The notes below the pieces were generated by a model. That model saw only the letters and a program-made list of their open reading frames with translations. It was not told the origin of the DNA and made no database searches. Below are positions 50,674-59,515 of a stretch of 64,000 nucleotides of DNA, in pieces. Positions within the stretch are counted from its first letter, which is position 1; every line of letters begins with the position of its first letter. The position numbers and the translations under genes were made by a program. The stretch lies in assembly GCA_030247855.1 (NCBI GenBank), contig JAPDRN010000136.1:1-64000 (forward strand). The letters run 5' to 3'. The stretch is from Knufia peltigerae. Taxonomy: Eukaryota > Ascomycota > Eurotiomycetes > Chaetothyriales > Trichomeriaceae.

Positions 50674-51341
50674 GCGCCGGCGTCTTCCAGCATGTAGCCC
50701 AGCCCGCGCACCGTGCGGATGCCCATGCCGCCCGGCTGCAGCTTGCGGCGCAGACGATGCAGGGCGATGTCCAGGCCATTGTCGGTCAGGTCCTGGCCCC
50801 AATCGCACAGGGCCTCCACCAGCTGCGCACGGGAGACGATGCGCTCGGCACGCACCGCCAAGGCGGACAGCAGGCCGAATTCGCGCGCGGTCAGCTCCAG
50901 CGTCTGCTCGTCTATCCACACCCGGTGCCCGGTCAGGTCCAGGCGCAGCCGGCCGATACGCAGGTCAGGGTTGCCGTTGCTGGTGACCCGCCGCAGCTGC
51001 GCGCGCACGCGTGCTTCGAATTCGTCCAGCGCAAAGGGTTTGACCAAGTAGTCGTCGGCTCCCAGGTCGAGCACGCGCACGCGCTCGGCCAGTCCATCGC
51101 GTGCGGTGACCACCAGCACGGCCAGGCCATCGCCGCGCTGGCGCAACCGTTGCAGCACGTCGCGGCCGTCCAGCTGCGGCAGGCCAAGATCCAGCACCAG
51201 CAATGCGTACTGGGTGGAATTCAGTGCGGCATCGGCATGCGCACCGTTGTCCACGTGGTCGACCACGTGGCCCTGCCGGCGCATCGAGGCGCACAGGCCG
51301 GAGGCGATGTCGGGGTCGTCTTCTGCGATGAGAACGCGCAT
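50670..51341 (-). CDS. OmpR-type response regulator, TctD-like
   Basis: The 223-residue regulator has the receiver domain MRVLIAEDDPDIASGL with the phosphoacceptor Asp51 in LVLDLGLPQLDG, the conserved Lys in YLVKPF, and a C-terminal winged-helix domain (LTAREFGLLSAL, LDIALHRLRRKLQPGG, IRTVRGLGYML). Genes for regulator and kinase overlap by 4 bases and are transcribed in that order. The target promoters are not visible in the window. Confidence 0.95.
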   Translation of the reverse strand: MRVLIAEDDPDIASGLCASMRRQGHVVDHVDNGAHADAALNSTQYALLVLDLGLPQLDGRDVLQRLRQRGDGLAVLVVTARDGLAERVRVLDLGADDYLVKPFALDEFEARVRAQLRRVTSNGNPDLRIGRLRLDLTGHRVWIDEQTLELTAREFGLLSALAVRAERIVSRAQLVEALCDWGQDLTDNGLDIALHRLRRKLQPGGMGIRTVRGLGYMLEDAGA

Positions 51342-51472
51342 GCGCGGGGCTCCTGGGGGCGGATGGGCCGCCCGGGGGGCAGGGCGGGCCTCTCGGCTGC
51401 CGAGGGTAGCGGCAAACCGGGTGCAGGTGGCGGGCGTGGGGGACCTGGGCAGGCCCGACGCTGGCCCTTCGT

Positions 51473-52606
51473 TCAGTCCTGCAGGCCGGGCTCGCCCTTG
51501 GCCAGTGGCACCCGCGAACCGTCCAGCAGGCCGCGACTGAGCTTGCCGTCCTCGATGAACAGCAGTTCGCCGTTCTCACCATTCTTGATGCTGCTGTCGA
51601 TGGCGATCACGCGGTCATCGTGGAAGCTGCTGACGTGTGGCATGGACGTGTGGCCGACCACGATGCGCTTGAGCTGGAGGCGATCGAGCACCGCCTGCAC
51701 GCCCGGGGTGTCCAGGCGTCCGTCGAAGTAGCCGCGGTACCAGATCGGGCTGGTCTTGCCGTCGTACAGCGGTGCAGTGGCGGGATCTGCCTTCACCTCG
51801 GCCTTGGGAACGCCCAGCGAGGCCTGGTAGGCGGCGTTGGTGCGGGCCGGGTCCAATGCCATCTGCACGGCGTCGGGCGAGATGCCGCCGTGCAGGAACA
51901 GGGTATCGCCGATCTGCAGCAGCACCGGGCGCGTGCGCAGCCACTGGCCGATCACCGAGTCGGCACCATACAGCTGCGGATAGCTGCGACCGAGCAGCTG
52001 CGCGCTGCGCAGGTACTTCGGGTTGACGTAACGCAGGTCGTCATAGAGCACCATGGTCTCGTGGTTGCCGAGCACGAAATGCACCGCGCCACCGGCGGCC
52101 GCCGCCTGCTGTTGCAGGTCGTACAGCAGCCAGAACGCTTCGGTCACCTGTGGGCCGCGATCGAACACGTCGCCGGCGATCACCAGCGTGTCCGTGCCCA
52201 GTGCCCAGCGGTCCTGCGCGTCGATCACCCGGTTGGCGCGCAGCAGGCGAACCAGCAACTTGTACTGGCCGTGGATGTCGGATACCGCGACGATGCGCGG
52301 CACCGCCGGCAGCACGGATACCGACGGCGCATTCGGCGGCAGCACATGCACCGCATGCGCGTAGCCGCAGTGCGCGGCAACGTCCGCGCCGTCGCTGCCG
52401 GCGTGCACGGTATGGGTTTCCACCTGGTCCTGGCAGATCCACTGCGCTTTCAGCTGCGTGCCTTCACGGAACACGTAAGGGCCGTCGCTGTCGACGTGTT
52501 CTGCGGGTGCTGCGACGTCGCGGGCCGAGGCCAGTGGTGCGGCCAGCAGCAAGGCCAGCGGCAGCAGGATCGAAACGGTTCGGGCGTAGTTCGGCATCGG
52601 CGGCAT
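51473..52606 (-). CDS. Exported metallophosphoesterase (calcineurin-like)
   Basis: The 377-residue protein has a signal peptide (TVSILLPLALLLAAPLASA) and the calcineurin-like phosphoesterase core: VAVSDIHGQYKLL (DxH), VIAGDVFDRGPQ (GDxxDRG), VHFVLGNHETM (GNHE), LFLHGGISPD and IVVGHTSMPH. It would hydrolyse phosphate esters in the periplasm. The two cysteines near the N-terminal end of the mature protein (WICQD and HCGYAH) may bridge. The start at 52606 or 52597 is uncertain; both keep the signal peptide. Confidence 0.85.
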   Translation of the reverse strand: MPPMPNYARTVSILLPLALLLAAPLASARDVAAPAEHVDSDGPYVFREGTQLKAQWICQDQVETHTVHAGSDGADVAAHCGYAHAVHVLPPNAPSVSVLPAVPRIVAVSDIHGQYKLLVRLLRANRVIDAQDRWALGTDTLVIAGDVFDRGPQVTEAFWLLYDLQQQAAAAGGAVHFVLGNHETMVLYDDLRYVNPKYLRSAQLLGRSYPQLYGADSVIGQWLRTRPVLLQIGDTLFLHGGISPDAVQMALDPARTNAAYQASLGVPKAEVKADPATAPLYDGKTSPIWYRGYFDGRLDTPGVQAVLDRLQLKRIVVGHTSMPHVSSFHDDRVIAIDSSIKNGENGELLFIEDGKLSRGLLDGSRVPLAKGEPGLQD

Positions 52607-52671
52607 CCAGCGGCAGGAGACGAGCGATGCTAACTGCCCAGGGACGTCGCCGGTGTGCGTGAACGGGCGGG

Positions 52672-53121
52672 TCAGGCCCGGCCGCCTGCTTCCTTGAGCT
52701 TGCGCACGCGGGTATCGGCGGCGTGCAGGGGCTGGCCGTCGCGTCCGTGGGGTCGCATATAGGGCAGCGGCCGGCGGTTGCTGGATTCGATCAGCTGCGA
52801 GTGCGCCTCGCCAGCGGCGAAGCGATGCCGTTCTCCCCATTGGCGCAGGGCGACCAGCAGCGGGAACAGGTCCTGGCCGGCCGCGGTCAGCACATAGTCC
52901 TGGTACGCACTGCCATCGGCGGCAGGCTGCTGCACCAGCAGCCCGGCCTCGACCAGTCGCCGTAGGCGGTCGCTGAGAATGTTGCGCGCCGCGCCCAGGC
53001 TGCGCTGGAAATCGCCAAATCGGCTGATGCCATCGAAGGCGTCGCGGATGATCAGCAACGCCCAGCGGTCGCCAAGCAGATCGGCGCTGCGGGCCACGGG
53101 GCAGGGGCTGTTGGCGTGCAT
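52672..53121 (-). CDS. HxlR family transcriptional regulator
   Basis: From the ATG at 53121 the 149-residue protein has the HxlR winged-helix: CPVARSADLLGDRWALLII, RDAFDGISRFGDFQRSLGAA and LSDRLRRLVEAGLLVQQ. It is divergent from an MFS exporter with only 76 bases between the starts, and a palindrome lies there (53176-53196). HxlR proteins commonly repress such neighbours until a reactive compound is present. An upstream in-frame ATG at 53175 would place the start inside the palindrome and was rejected. Confidence 0.9.
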   Translation of the reverse strand: MHANSPCPVARSADLLGDRWALLIIRDAFDGISRFGDFQRSLGAARNILSDRLRRLVEAGLLVQQPAADGSAYQDYVLTAAGQDLFPLLVALRQWGERHRFAAGEAHSQLIESSNRRPLPYMRPHGRDGQPLHAADTRVRKLKEAGGRA

Positions 53122-53175
53122 GGCGGAATTCCTCAGGTGTGGTTGCAGTTTAAAACCAGTGGCGCTACCGTGCAC

Positions 53176-53196
53176 GTAGTTTCAAATTGCAACTAC
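53176..53196. promoter_or_regulatory. Operator-like palindrome between the HxlR gene and the MFS gene
   Basis: The 21-bp element has outer arms GTAGTT / AACTAC and inner arms CAA / TTG with a single central base, a fully symmetrical dyad apart from three positions. It ends 2 bases before the MFS start, so binding of the regulator would block that gene. A related GTTGCAGTTTAAAACC is present 30 bases away, toward the HxlR gene. Confidence 0.6.
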
Positions 53197-53197
53197 A

Positions 53198-54382
53198 ATG
53201 ATGATGCCTTCGCTGTCACGCCCGTTGTTGGGCCTTCTCGCCATTGCTGCCGGTGCCAGCGTGGCCAACGTCTACTTCGCGCAGCCGCTGCTGGAGCGCC
53301 TGGCCCACGATTTCGCCCTGGATGCTGCGGTGGCCGGCGCACTGCTGGCTGCCACCCAGGTAGGCAGCGTGCTGGCCTTGCTCGGATTGCTGCCGCTGGC
53401 CGACCGTGGCGACCGTCGCCGACTGCTGCGGGTGCAGTTGCTGGCACTGGTGGTGGCGCTGCTATGGCTGGCGGCCGCCCGCAGCACCGCATGGTTGCTG
53501 TCGGGCATGCTGCTGGCGGGGCTGCTCGGTACCGCGCTGACCCAAGGGCTGATCGCCTACGCCGCCAACCTCGCTGCACCAGAGCAACGCGGGCGGGTGG
53601 TTGGCATGGTCCAGGGCGGTGTGTTCATCGGCCTGCTGTCGGCACGGGTGGTGTCCGGCGCGGTCGCCGCCGTGGCGGGATGGCGCGCGGTGTACCTGCT
53701 GTCGGCACTGTTGATGGCAGCGCTGGCGCTGCTGCTGTGGCGGCGACTGCCGCACGTGCCGGTGCCTGCACTGCCGCCGGCGTGGCGCGAGCTGCTGCGC
53801 TCCATGGTCCAGATGCTGCTGCAGAATCGGGCGCTGCGTGAACGTGGGCCATTGGCACTGCTGTTGTTTGCCGGTCTCAATGTGTTCTGGGCGGCGGTGC
53901 CACTGCCGTTGTCGGCGCCGCCCCTGAGCTGGTCGACCGCTGGCATCGGCGCGCTGGGCCTGGCTGGCATCATCGGCGCGCTGCTGGCGGCGCGGGTCGG
54001 GCACTGGATGGATCGTGGCCTTGCCCACCTGGTGAGCCTGGGTGCGCTGCTGCTGATGCTGGTCGCCTGGGTGCCGCTGCTGGGCCTGCCGCACTCGCTG
54101 GCGCTGTTGCTGCTGGGCGTGGTGGTGCTGGACCTGGGCGGGCAGGCGTTGCATGTATCCAACCAGGCCCTGCTGCTGCGTGCCCCGGCCGAACAGCATG
54201 GGCGCCTGGTGGCGCTGTACATGCTGTTCTATGCGGTGGGCAGCGGTGCGGGCGCTGCCGCAGGCACCTGGATGCAGGCGCGCTACGGGTGGCCGGCGGT
54301 GTGCGCGCTGGGAGCGGGAATCGCCCTGCTGGGCTTGGCGTGGTGGGCGGCGTGGCGCATTCCGCGCAAGGCCGCCCTGTAG
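53198..54382 (+). CDS. MFS transporter (sugar/drug efflux type)
   Basis: The 394-residue protein has twelve predicted helices and the MFS layout of the YfcJ/YdhC-like efflux proteins: ASVANVYFAQPLLERLAHDF at the first helix and loop, LADRGDRRRLLRVQLLALVV (the DRxxR-type motif A) and LLGTALTQGLIAYAANLAAP. It is under the control of the divergent HxlR gene as judged by the palindrome just upstream. The substrate is unknown. Confidence 0.88.
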   Translation: MMMPSLSRPLLGLLAIAAGASVANVYFAQPLLERLAHDFALDAAVAGALLAATQVGSVLALLGLLPLADRGDRRRLLRVQLLALVVALLWLAAARSTAWLLSGMLLAGLLGTALTQGLIAYAANLAAPEQRGRVVGMVQGGVFIGLLSARVVSGAVAAVAGWRAVYLLSALLMAALALLLWRRLPHVPVPALPPAWRELLRSMVQMLLQNRALRERGPLALLLFAGLNVFWAAVPLPLSAPPLSWSTAGIGALGLAGIIGALLAARVGHWMDRGLAHLVSLGALLLMLVAWVPLLGLPHSLALLLLGVVVLDLGGQALHVSNQALLLRAPAEQHGRLVALYMLFYAVGSGAGAAAGTWMQARYGWPAVCALGAGIALLGLAWWAAWRIPRKAAL

Positions 54383-54422
54383 CGCCGAGGCTGTTCGACG
54401 CCCTACCGCGCGCGCTGCAGGC

Positions 54423-55838
54423 TCAACGTTGCAGCGCGCGTCGCCCCGGTGCCTCGGGCAGTGCTTCGTCGGCCACCACCACCCGGTTGCGGCCTTGTCG
54501 CTTGGCGGCATACATCGCCGCGTCGGCGCGCGCCATCAGCCGCTCGTAATCGGGATGCCCATCGTGTCCGGCCACGCCGATGCTGGCGGTCAGGCCCAAC
54601 GTCTGTCCATTGGGCAGGGAGATCGGCGATTGTGCGATCTGCCGACGCAGGCTTTCGGCAATCACCTCCGCCTGCGACTCGCTCGCAGCCACCAGCACCA
54701 CCACGAATTCCTCGCCGCCATAGCGGAACAGGTAGTCGCTGCCTCGGGTCTGCTGGCCGAGCAGGGCAGAAACGTGCTGCAGCGCGCGGTCGCCAGCATC
54801 GTGGCCGTGGCCATCGTTGATCGCCTTGAAATGATCCAGGTCCAGCAACAACAGCGAGAACGGTGTGTGGTTGCGCGTGGATAACTCGATCTCACGTCGC
54901 AGCACGGTCGGCAGGAAGCGCCGGTTGAGCAGGTTGGTCAACGCATCGCTGCCCGCATCCAGTTCACCGATGCGTTCGAACAGCAGGGTCATCAGGTTGC
55001 GGATGGTGGCGAGGTCTTCGCGGATCGCCGGCAGAGCGGCCAGACGTCGTGTCGGATCTTCATCGGTGGCGCGCTGCAGGCGGCTGTCGATGCGCGCCAT
55101 CAACTGCCCGACCTGCTGCGTCTCGCTGCTTTCGCCGAAGCTGGGAATGCCCTTGTGGGTGAACCACAGGCCGAATTCCGAGCTCGCCAGACTGGCGTTG
55201 TCGGCACCGCTCGCATGGCCGGCGAGGGTGTACAGCAGGCTGTTTTCCCAATCCAGCAGCAGGGCGCGCTGGCGCTCGCGCTCGGTGCTGACGTTCTGCA
55301 CCAGCGAGAACAACCGGTACGCCGCATCGGTGCGCGATGAGCGCTCACGGGCGTGCGTATAGGCCAGCGTCATGCCTTCCATGGCGATGTCCATGATCGC
55401 GCTGAGGCAATCGATGGCGGCGAAGGCGGTGTCGTTGTCAGCGGCGTCGGCGCGCAGGCGGATGAACAGCTCGTGCTTGAGCACGCGCGCACCGCGGGCC
55501 ACCAGGTCCACCGGAATGCCGACCCGCGCGTGCACATCGCCGATCACCCGTTGTGCGGCGACGGTAGCGGCAATGCCATCCGCATCGGTGGTCAGCAGCT
55601 GGGCCAGCCAACGCTGCATCGCCGGTTGCAGGCGCTGCTTGACCTGTTCGTGGGACAGGAAGCGGCGCGCACGCGTGTCCTGCAGCAGCACTTCGTAGAA
55701 GCGCTGCGCCAGCGTCGGCGGTGCATCGGCGGCCACGGCGTGCAGCAGCGCGGCGGCGGCGGGGCCGGCCAGCAGCAGACACTGCTGCCAGGCCTGAGCC
55801 AGCGGTTGGCTGGCTTCGTCCAGTTGGGGTGTATCCAC
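54423..55838 (-). CDS. Globin-coupled diguanylate cyclase
   Basis: The 471-residue protein has an N-terminal sensor-globin domain with the proximal haem histidine in IGDVHARVGIPVDL and a long helical linker. The C-terminal GGDEF domain carries LLDLDHFKAINDGHGHDAG and YGGEEFVVVLVA (GGEEF at residues 374-378), with an intact inhibitory I-site RGSD five residues before GGEEF. It should make c-di-GMP in response to O2, as E. coli DosC does. The start GTG at 55838 was preferred to the GTG at 55868, which lacks a ribosome-binding site. Confidence 0.82.
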   Translation of the reverse strand: MDTPQLDEASQPLAQAWQQCLLLAGPAAAALLHAVAADAPPTLAQRFYEVLLQDTRARRFLSHEQVKQRLQPAMQRWLAQLLTTDADGIAATVAAQRVIGDVHARVGIPVDLVARGARVLKHELFIRLRADAADNDTAFAAIDCLSAIMDIAMEGMTLAYTHARERSSRTDAAYRLFSLVQNVSTERERQRALLLDWENSLLYTLAGHASGADNASLASSEFGLWFTHKGIPSFGESSETQQVGQLMARIDSRLQRATDEDPTRRLAALPAIREDLATIRNLMTLLFERIGELDAGSDALTNLLNRRFLPTVLRREIELSTRNHTPFSLLLLDLDHFKAINDGHGHDAGDRALQHVSALLGQQTRGSDYLFRYGGEEFVVVLVAASESQAEVIAESLRRQIAQSPISLPNGQTLGLTASIGVAGHDGHPDYERLMARADAAMYAAKRQGRNRVVVADEALPEAPGRRALQR

Positions 55839-55986
55839 GTCGATCTCTAACGGCGCACAACAGACCACGGTATCGGCCGCGGCTGTCGACGGTTGATGGC
55901 AGGGAAGCCGATCAGTTTAAGCGCCATGCAGGCCGAAAAACGCCGGCAGAGCACATGCCGGCCGTTGCTGCAATGCGTTGACGCAT

Positions 55987-56006
55987 TTGAGAATCACTCG
56001 CATTTG
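55987..56006 (+). promoter_or_regulatory. Fur-box-like element upstream of the TonB receptor
   Basis: TTTGAGAATCACTCGCATTT resembles the Fur consensus (GATAATGATAATCATTATC) in its GAGAATCA and GCATT halves. It is 120 bases upstream of the receptor gene start. FepA-type receptors are normally repressed by Fur-Fe2+. The match is imperfect. Confidence 0.4.
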
Positions 56007-56125
56007 TGAAAAAATGACGGCAGGAACCGAGCTGCGCGCATCCCGCAGTGATCGTTCCGCCTCCCCCGTCGCCGCCTCGTGCCCTATGCCAGAGGCTTCC
56101 GCTGCCCTGCCAGAAGGTCCAGAAC

Positions 56126-58372
56126 ATGCCTGCAACCACTCTTTCACCGCGCCCGCTGGCGCTCGCCGTCGCCGCGCTGCTGGCTGCCGGTACGATTACC
56201 GCGCACGCGGAAACCGATGCCACCGATATCGATACCGTGCATGTCACTGCCTCGCAGATCGCGCGGCAGGCGCTGGGCACCTCCACCATCACCGCTGAAG
56301 ACATCGCCAAGCGACCGCCGGTCAACGACATCGCCGAACTGCTGCGTACGATGCCCGGCGTCAATCTGACCGGCAACAGCGCGTCGGGCCAGTACGGCAA
56401 CAACCGGCAGATCGATCTGCGCGGCATGGGACCGGAAAATACCCTGATCCTGATCGACGGCAAGCGAGTGGGTGCACGCGACGCGGTGCGCATGGGCCGC
56501 AGTGGCGAGCGCAACACGCGCGGTGATACCAACTGGGTGCCGGCGGAAATGATCGAGCGCATCGAAGTGCTGCGCGGCCCGGCGGCGGCGCGCTATGGCT
56601 CGGGTGCATCCGGTGGCGTGGTCAACATCATCACCAAGCGCCCGACCGGTGACCTGACCGGCGCGGTTGACCTGTACGGCCTGGTACCCGAACTCAGTGC
56701 CGAGGGTGGCAGCGAGCGCGTCGGCCTGCAGCTGAGCGGGCCGATGACCGACACGCTGTCGTTCCGGCTGTATGGCAACCTCAACAAGACCGATGCCGAT
56801 TCGCTGGATCTCAACCGCAACTTCGCCACCGCTGCCAACGCGGTACCGCCGGCGGGCCGCGAAGGCGTCAAGAACCGCGATGTCAACGCGCTGCTGCGCT
56901 GGGACGTGACCGCCAACCAGGTGGTCGAGTTCGAGGCGGGTACCAGCCGCCAGGGCAACATCTATGCCGGCGATCGTGCGGTCAGCACCACCGGTACCTC
57001 AACCGGTGTCGACCTGGCCGCGCTGGCCGAGCGGCAGGCCGAGACCAACCGCATGTACCGCACCACCGGCGCGATCACCCATCGCGGACGCTGGGGCGAT
57101 GTCAGCTCGCGGCTGACGGCAGCAGTGGAAGGGGTCAACAATTCGCGCATCAACGAAGGCCTGGCCGGCGGCCCGGAGGGCAGCTTCAATGGCGCCGACT
57201 GGTCGACCTCGCGACTGCGCAACTACCAGCTGGACGGTGAGGTCAGCTTCCCGACTACCCTCGGCGGTGCGGAAAACGTGTGGACGCTGGGCTTCGAGTA
57301 CCTCGACAGCCGGCTGACCGATCCGTATTCGATGAGCCAGTCCAGCAGCAGCGGTGGTGGCATTCCGGGCCTTTCGGCCGATCGCGCACGCGGCAAGTCC
57401 GATGCACAGACCGCCGCCGTCTACGTGGAAGACAACATCTACCTGGGCGAGCGCTGGATCGTGACCCCGGGCCTGCGTTTCGACCATCACAGCCAGTTCG
57501 GCAACAACACCAGCCCGAGCCTCAACGCGCAGTTCCGGCTCAACAGCGATTGGGTGGTGAAGGGCGGCATCGCGCGCGCGTTCAAGGCGCCGAACCTGTA
57601 CCAGTCCAACCCGGACTATCTGTATTACACCCGTGGCAATGGCTGCCCGAACGCATTGCCGAGCCTGGGTGCCGGTTGCTACATGCAGGGCAATGCGGAT
57701 CTCAACGCAGAGACCAGTTTGAACAAGGAACTGGGCGTGGAGTGGGCACCGCAGAGCGGCTGGCAGGCCTCGTTGACCTACTTCCACAACGACTACAAGG
57801 ACAAGATCCAGGCCGGTTACACCCAGATCGGCCTGACGGCTGACAGCAAGGGCCGCATCTTCCGCTGGGAGAACGCACCCAAGGCCATCGTGCAGGGGCT
57901 TGAGGGCAACCTGGTGATTCCGCTGCTGGGCGAGCAGGGCGACCGCCTGAAGTGGAGCAACAACTTCACCTACATGGTGGAGAACGAAAACAAGAGCACC
58001 GGCCAGCCGCTGTCGGTGATTCCCAAGTACACCGTCAACACCATGCTGGACTGGCAGGCCACCGAGCAGCTGTCCCTGCTGCTGACCGGCACTTTCTACG
58101 GCAAGCAGGAACCGGCCACGGCCAACATCAACAATGATCCGCGCTGCACGGCCAACTGCGATGCGTCCACCGTGCTGCAGACCCGCAGTGCGTACAACGT
58201 CTGGGGCGTGAGCGCGCGCTACAAGGTGACCGACACGGTCAGCGTGGGCTTCGGCGTCAACAACCTGGCCGACAAGCGCCTGTTCCGCGAGGCCAACAGC
58301 AGCGATGCCGGTGCGGCGACCTACAACGAACCCGGCCGCGCGTATTGGGCGAGCCTGCGTTTCGGGTTCTGA
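56126..58372 (+). CDS. FepA/PfeA-type TonB-dependent siderophore receptor
   Basis: The 748-residue outer-membrane receptor has a signal peptide ending AHA and a TonB box near DTVHVTA. The plug domain reads IAELLRTMPGVNLTGNSASG, then RQIDLRGMGPENTLILIDGK and MGRSGERNTRGDTNWVPAEM. This plug pattern and the ...YGSGASGGVVNIITKRPTG stretch (here split) match enterobactin-type receptors FepA/PfeA. The beta-barrel ends in the usual C-terminal aromatic motif (SLRFGF). The ATG at 56126 gives the signal peptide; the earlier ATG at 56048 does not. No siderophore biosynthesis gene is close, so it probably takes up a foreign catecholate. Confidence 0.9.
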   Translation: MPATTLSPRPLALAVAALLAAGTITAHAETDATDIDTVHVTASQIARQALGTSTITAEDIAKRPPVNDIAELLRTMPGVNLTGNSASGQYGNNRQIDLRGMGPENTLILIDGKRVGARDAVRMGRSGERNTRGDTNWVPAEMIERIEVLRGPAAARYGSGASGGVVNIITKRPTGDLTGAVDLYGLVPELSAEGGSERVGLQLSGPMTDTLSFRLYGNLNKTDADSLDLNRNFATAANAVPPAGREGVKNRDVNALLRWDVTANQVVEFEAGTSRQGNIYAGDRAVSTTGTSTGVDLAALAERQAETNRMYRTTGAITHRGRWGDVSSRLTAAVEGVNNSRINEGLAGGPEGSFNGADWSTSRLRNYQLDGEVSFPTTLGGAENVWTLGFEYLDSRLTDPYSMSQSSSSGGGIPGLSADRARGKSDAQTAAVYVEDNIYLGERWIVTPGLRFDHHSQFGNNTSPSLNAQFRLNSDWVVKGGIARAFKAPNLYQSNPDYLYYTRGNGCPNALPSLGAGCYMQGNADLNAETSLNKELGVEWAPQSGWQASLTYFHNDYKDKIQAGYTQIGLTADSKGRIFRWENAPKAIVQGLEGNLVIPLLGEQGDRLKWSNNFTYMVENENKSTGQPLSVIPKYTVNTMLDWQATEQLSLLLTGTFYGKQEPATANINNDPRCTANCDASTVLQTRSAYNVWGVSARYKVTDTVSVGFGVNNLADKRLFREANSSDAGAATYNEPGRAYWASLRFGF

Positions 58373-58383
58373 TCATCAGGCGG

Positions 58384-58407
58384 TGGTGCCCGCCGTTGGC
58401 CGGCACC
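58384..58407. repeat. Palindrome after the TonB receptor gene
   Basis: GGTGCC-CGCCGTTGGC-CGGCACC forms a hairpin 12 bases after the stop. It is similar in sequence to the SMAG palindromes but without a clean GTAG head. It may function as a terminator. Confidence 0.5.
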
Positions 58408-58513
58408 CTCCCGCTTCGCGCCAGTGGTGCATGCCTGCAATGTTATAAACACCGTGATAGTTTCCCGACACCCGCCGGCGTAGCCTGACTCCCATCGCTA
58501 AGGAGCTGTTGCC

Positions 58514-59488
58514 ATGGGTCACGACCACGATCACCTGCCATCCGAGATCCGCCACGAGAAACCCTTGTGGTGGGCGCTCGGCCTGACCTCCACCTTCCTT
58601 GTCGTGGAGGTGGCCGGTGCGTTCTGGACCAACAGCCTGGCGCTGTTGTCCGATGCCGCGCACATGGCCACCGACACCCTGGCGCTGATGATCGCGCTGG
58701 TGGCCGTGCGGCTGAGCCGGCGTCCGCCGGATGCGCGCCGCACCTACGGCTATGCGCGCCTTGAAGCACTGGGCGCGATGATCAACGGCACCATGTTGTT
58801 CGTGGTTGCCGGCTACATCCTGTGGGAAGCCATCGGTCGCTTCCGCCAACCGCAGGAGATCGCCTCCACCGGCATGCTGGTCATTGCCGCGGTCGGCCTG
58901 GTGATCAACATGATCTCCATGCGCCTGCTGCAGGCCGGCAGCGGCGAGAGCCTCAACGTCAAGGGGGCGTACCTGGAAGTGTGGGCCGACATGCTCGGCT
59001 CGGTGGCGGTAATCGCCGGCGCACTGCTGATCCAATGGACCGGTTGGAAGCCGATCGACCCGATCCTGGCCGTGCTGATCGGTCTGTGGGTGCTGCCGCG
59101 CACCTACGTGCTGATGCGCGAAGCCATCAACGTGCTGCTGGAAGGTGTGCCCAAGGGCATGGACGTGGCCAAGGTGCGCGACCGCCTGTCCGACCACGAC
59201 GCAGTGCTGGACGTGCATGACCTGCACGTGTGGGCGCTGGCGTCCAGCACGCCGGCACTGACCGCGCACATCGTGATGCGCGAAGGCGACGACGCCGACC
59301 GCCTGCGGCGCGAACTCGGTGATCGTCTGCACGATGATTTCGGTATCGAACACGTGACCCTGCAGATCGAAGCCGACCACTGCGGCGAAGCCTGTGGCCA
59401 GCCGTCGGCGACGAGGGACGACGATCACGCCGGGCACGATCATGCAGCTGCCGATGCGCAGGGCCATCGCGGTCACGTGCATCGCTGA
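58514..59488 (+). CDS. Cation diffusion facilitator family metal exporter
   Basis: The 324-residue protein starts with a His/Asp-rich tail (MGHDHDHL) and ends with another (DDDHAGHDHAAADAQGHRGH), both typical of zinc-type CDF exporters. The membrane part has six helices with LLSDAAHMATDTLALMIALV (H-x-x-x-D site) and EVWADMLGSVAVIAGALL. It extrudes Zn2+, Cd2+ or Co2+ from the cytoplasm (CzcD family). A cytoplasmic C-terminal domain follows. No metal-responsive regulator gene is beside it. Confidence 0.9.
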   Translation: MGHDHDHLPSEIRHEKPLWWALGLTSTFLVVEVAGAFWTNSLALLSDAAHMATDTLALMIALVAVRLSRRPPDARRTYGYARLEALGAMINGTMLFVVAGYILWEAIGRFRQPQEIASTGMLVIAAVGLVINMISMRLLQAGSGESLNVKGAYLEVWADMLGSVAVIAGALLIQWTGWKPIDPILAVLIGLWVLPRTYVLMREAINVLLEGVPKGMDVAKVRDRLSDHDAVLDVHDLHVWALASSTPALTAHIVMREGDDADRLRRELGDRLHDDFGIEHVTLQIEADHCGEACGQPSATRDDDHAGHDHAAADAQGHRGHVHR

Positions 59489-59515
59489 AGCGGGTGTGGT
59501 GGCCGGTGCCCGGCG

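Noticed and set aside
49294..51341. Adjacent tricarboxylate transporter genes as targets of the TctDE-like system
   Set aside because: None are present next to the two-component genes, so the tct name is used only as a similarity.
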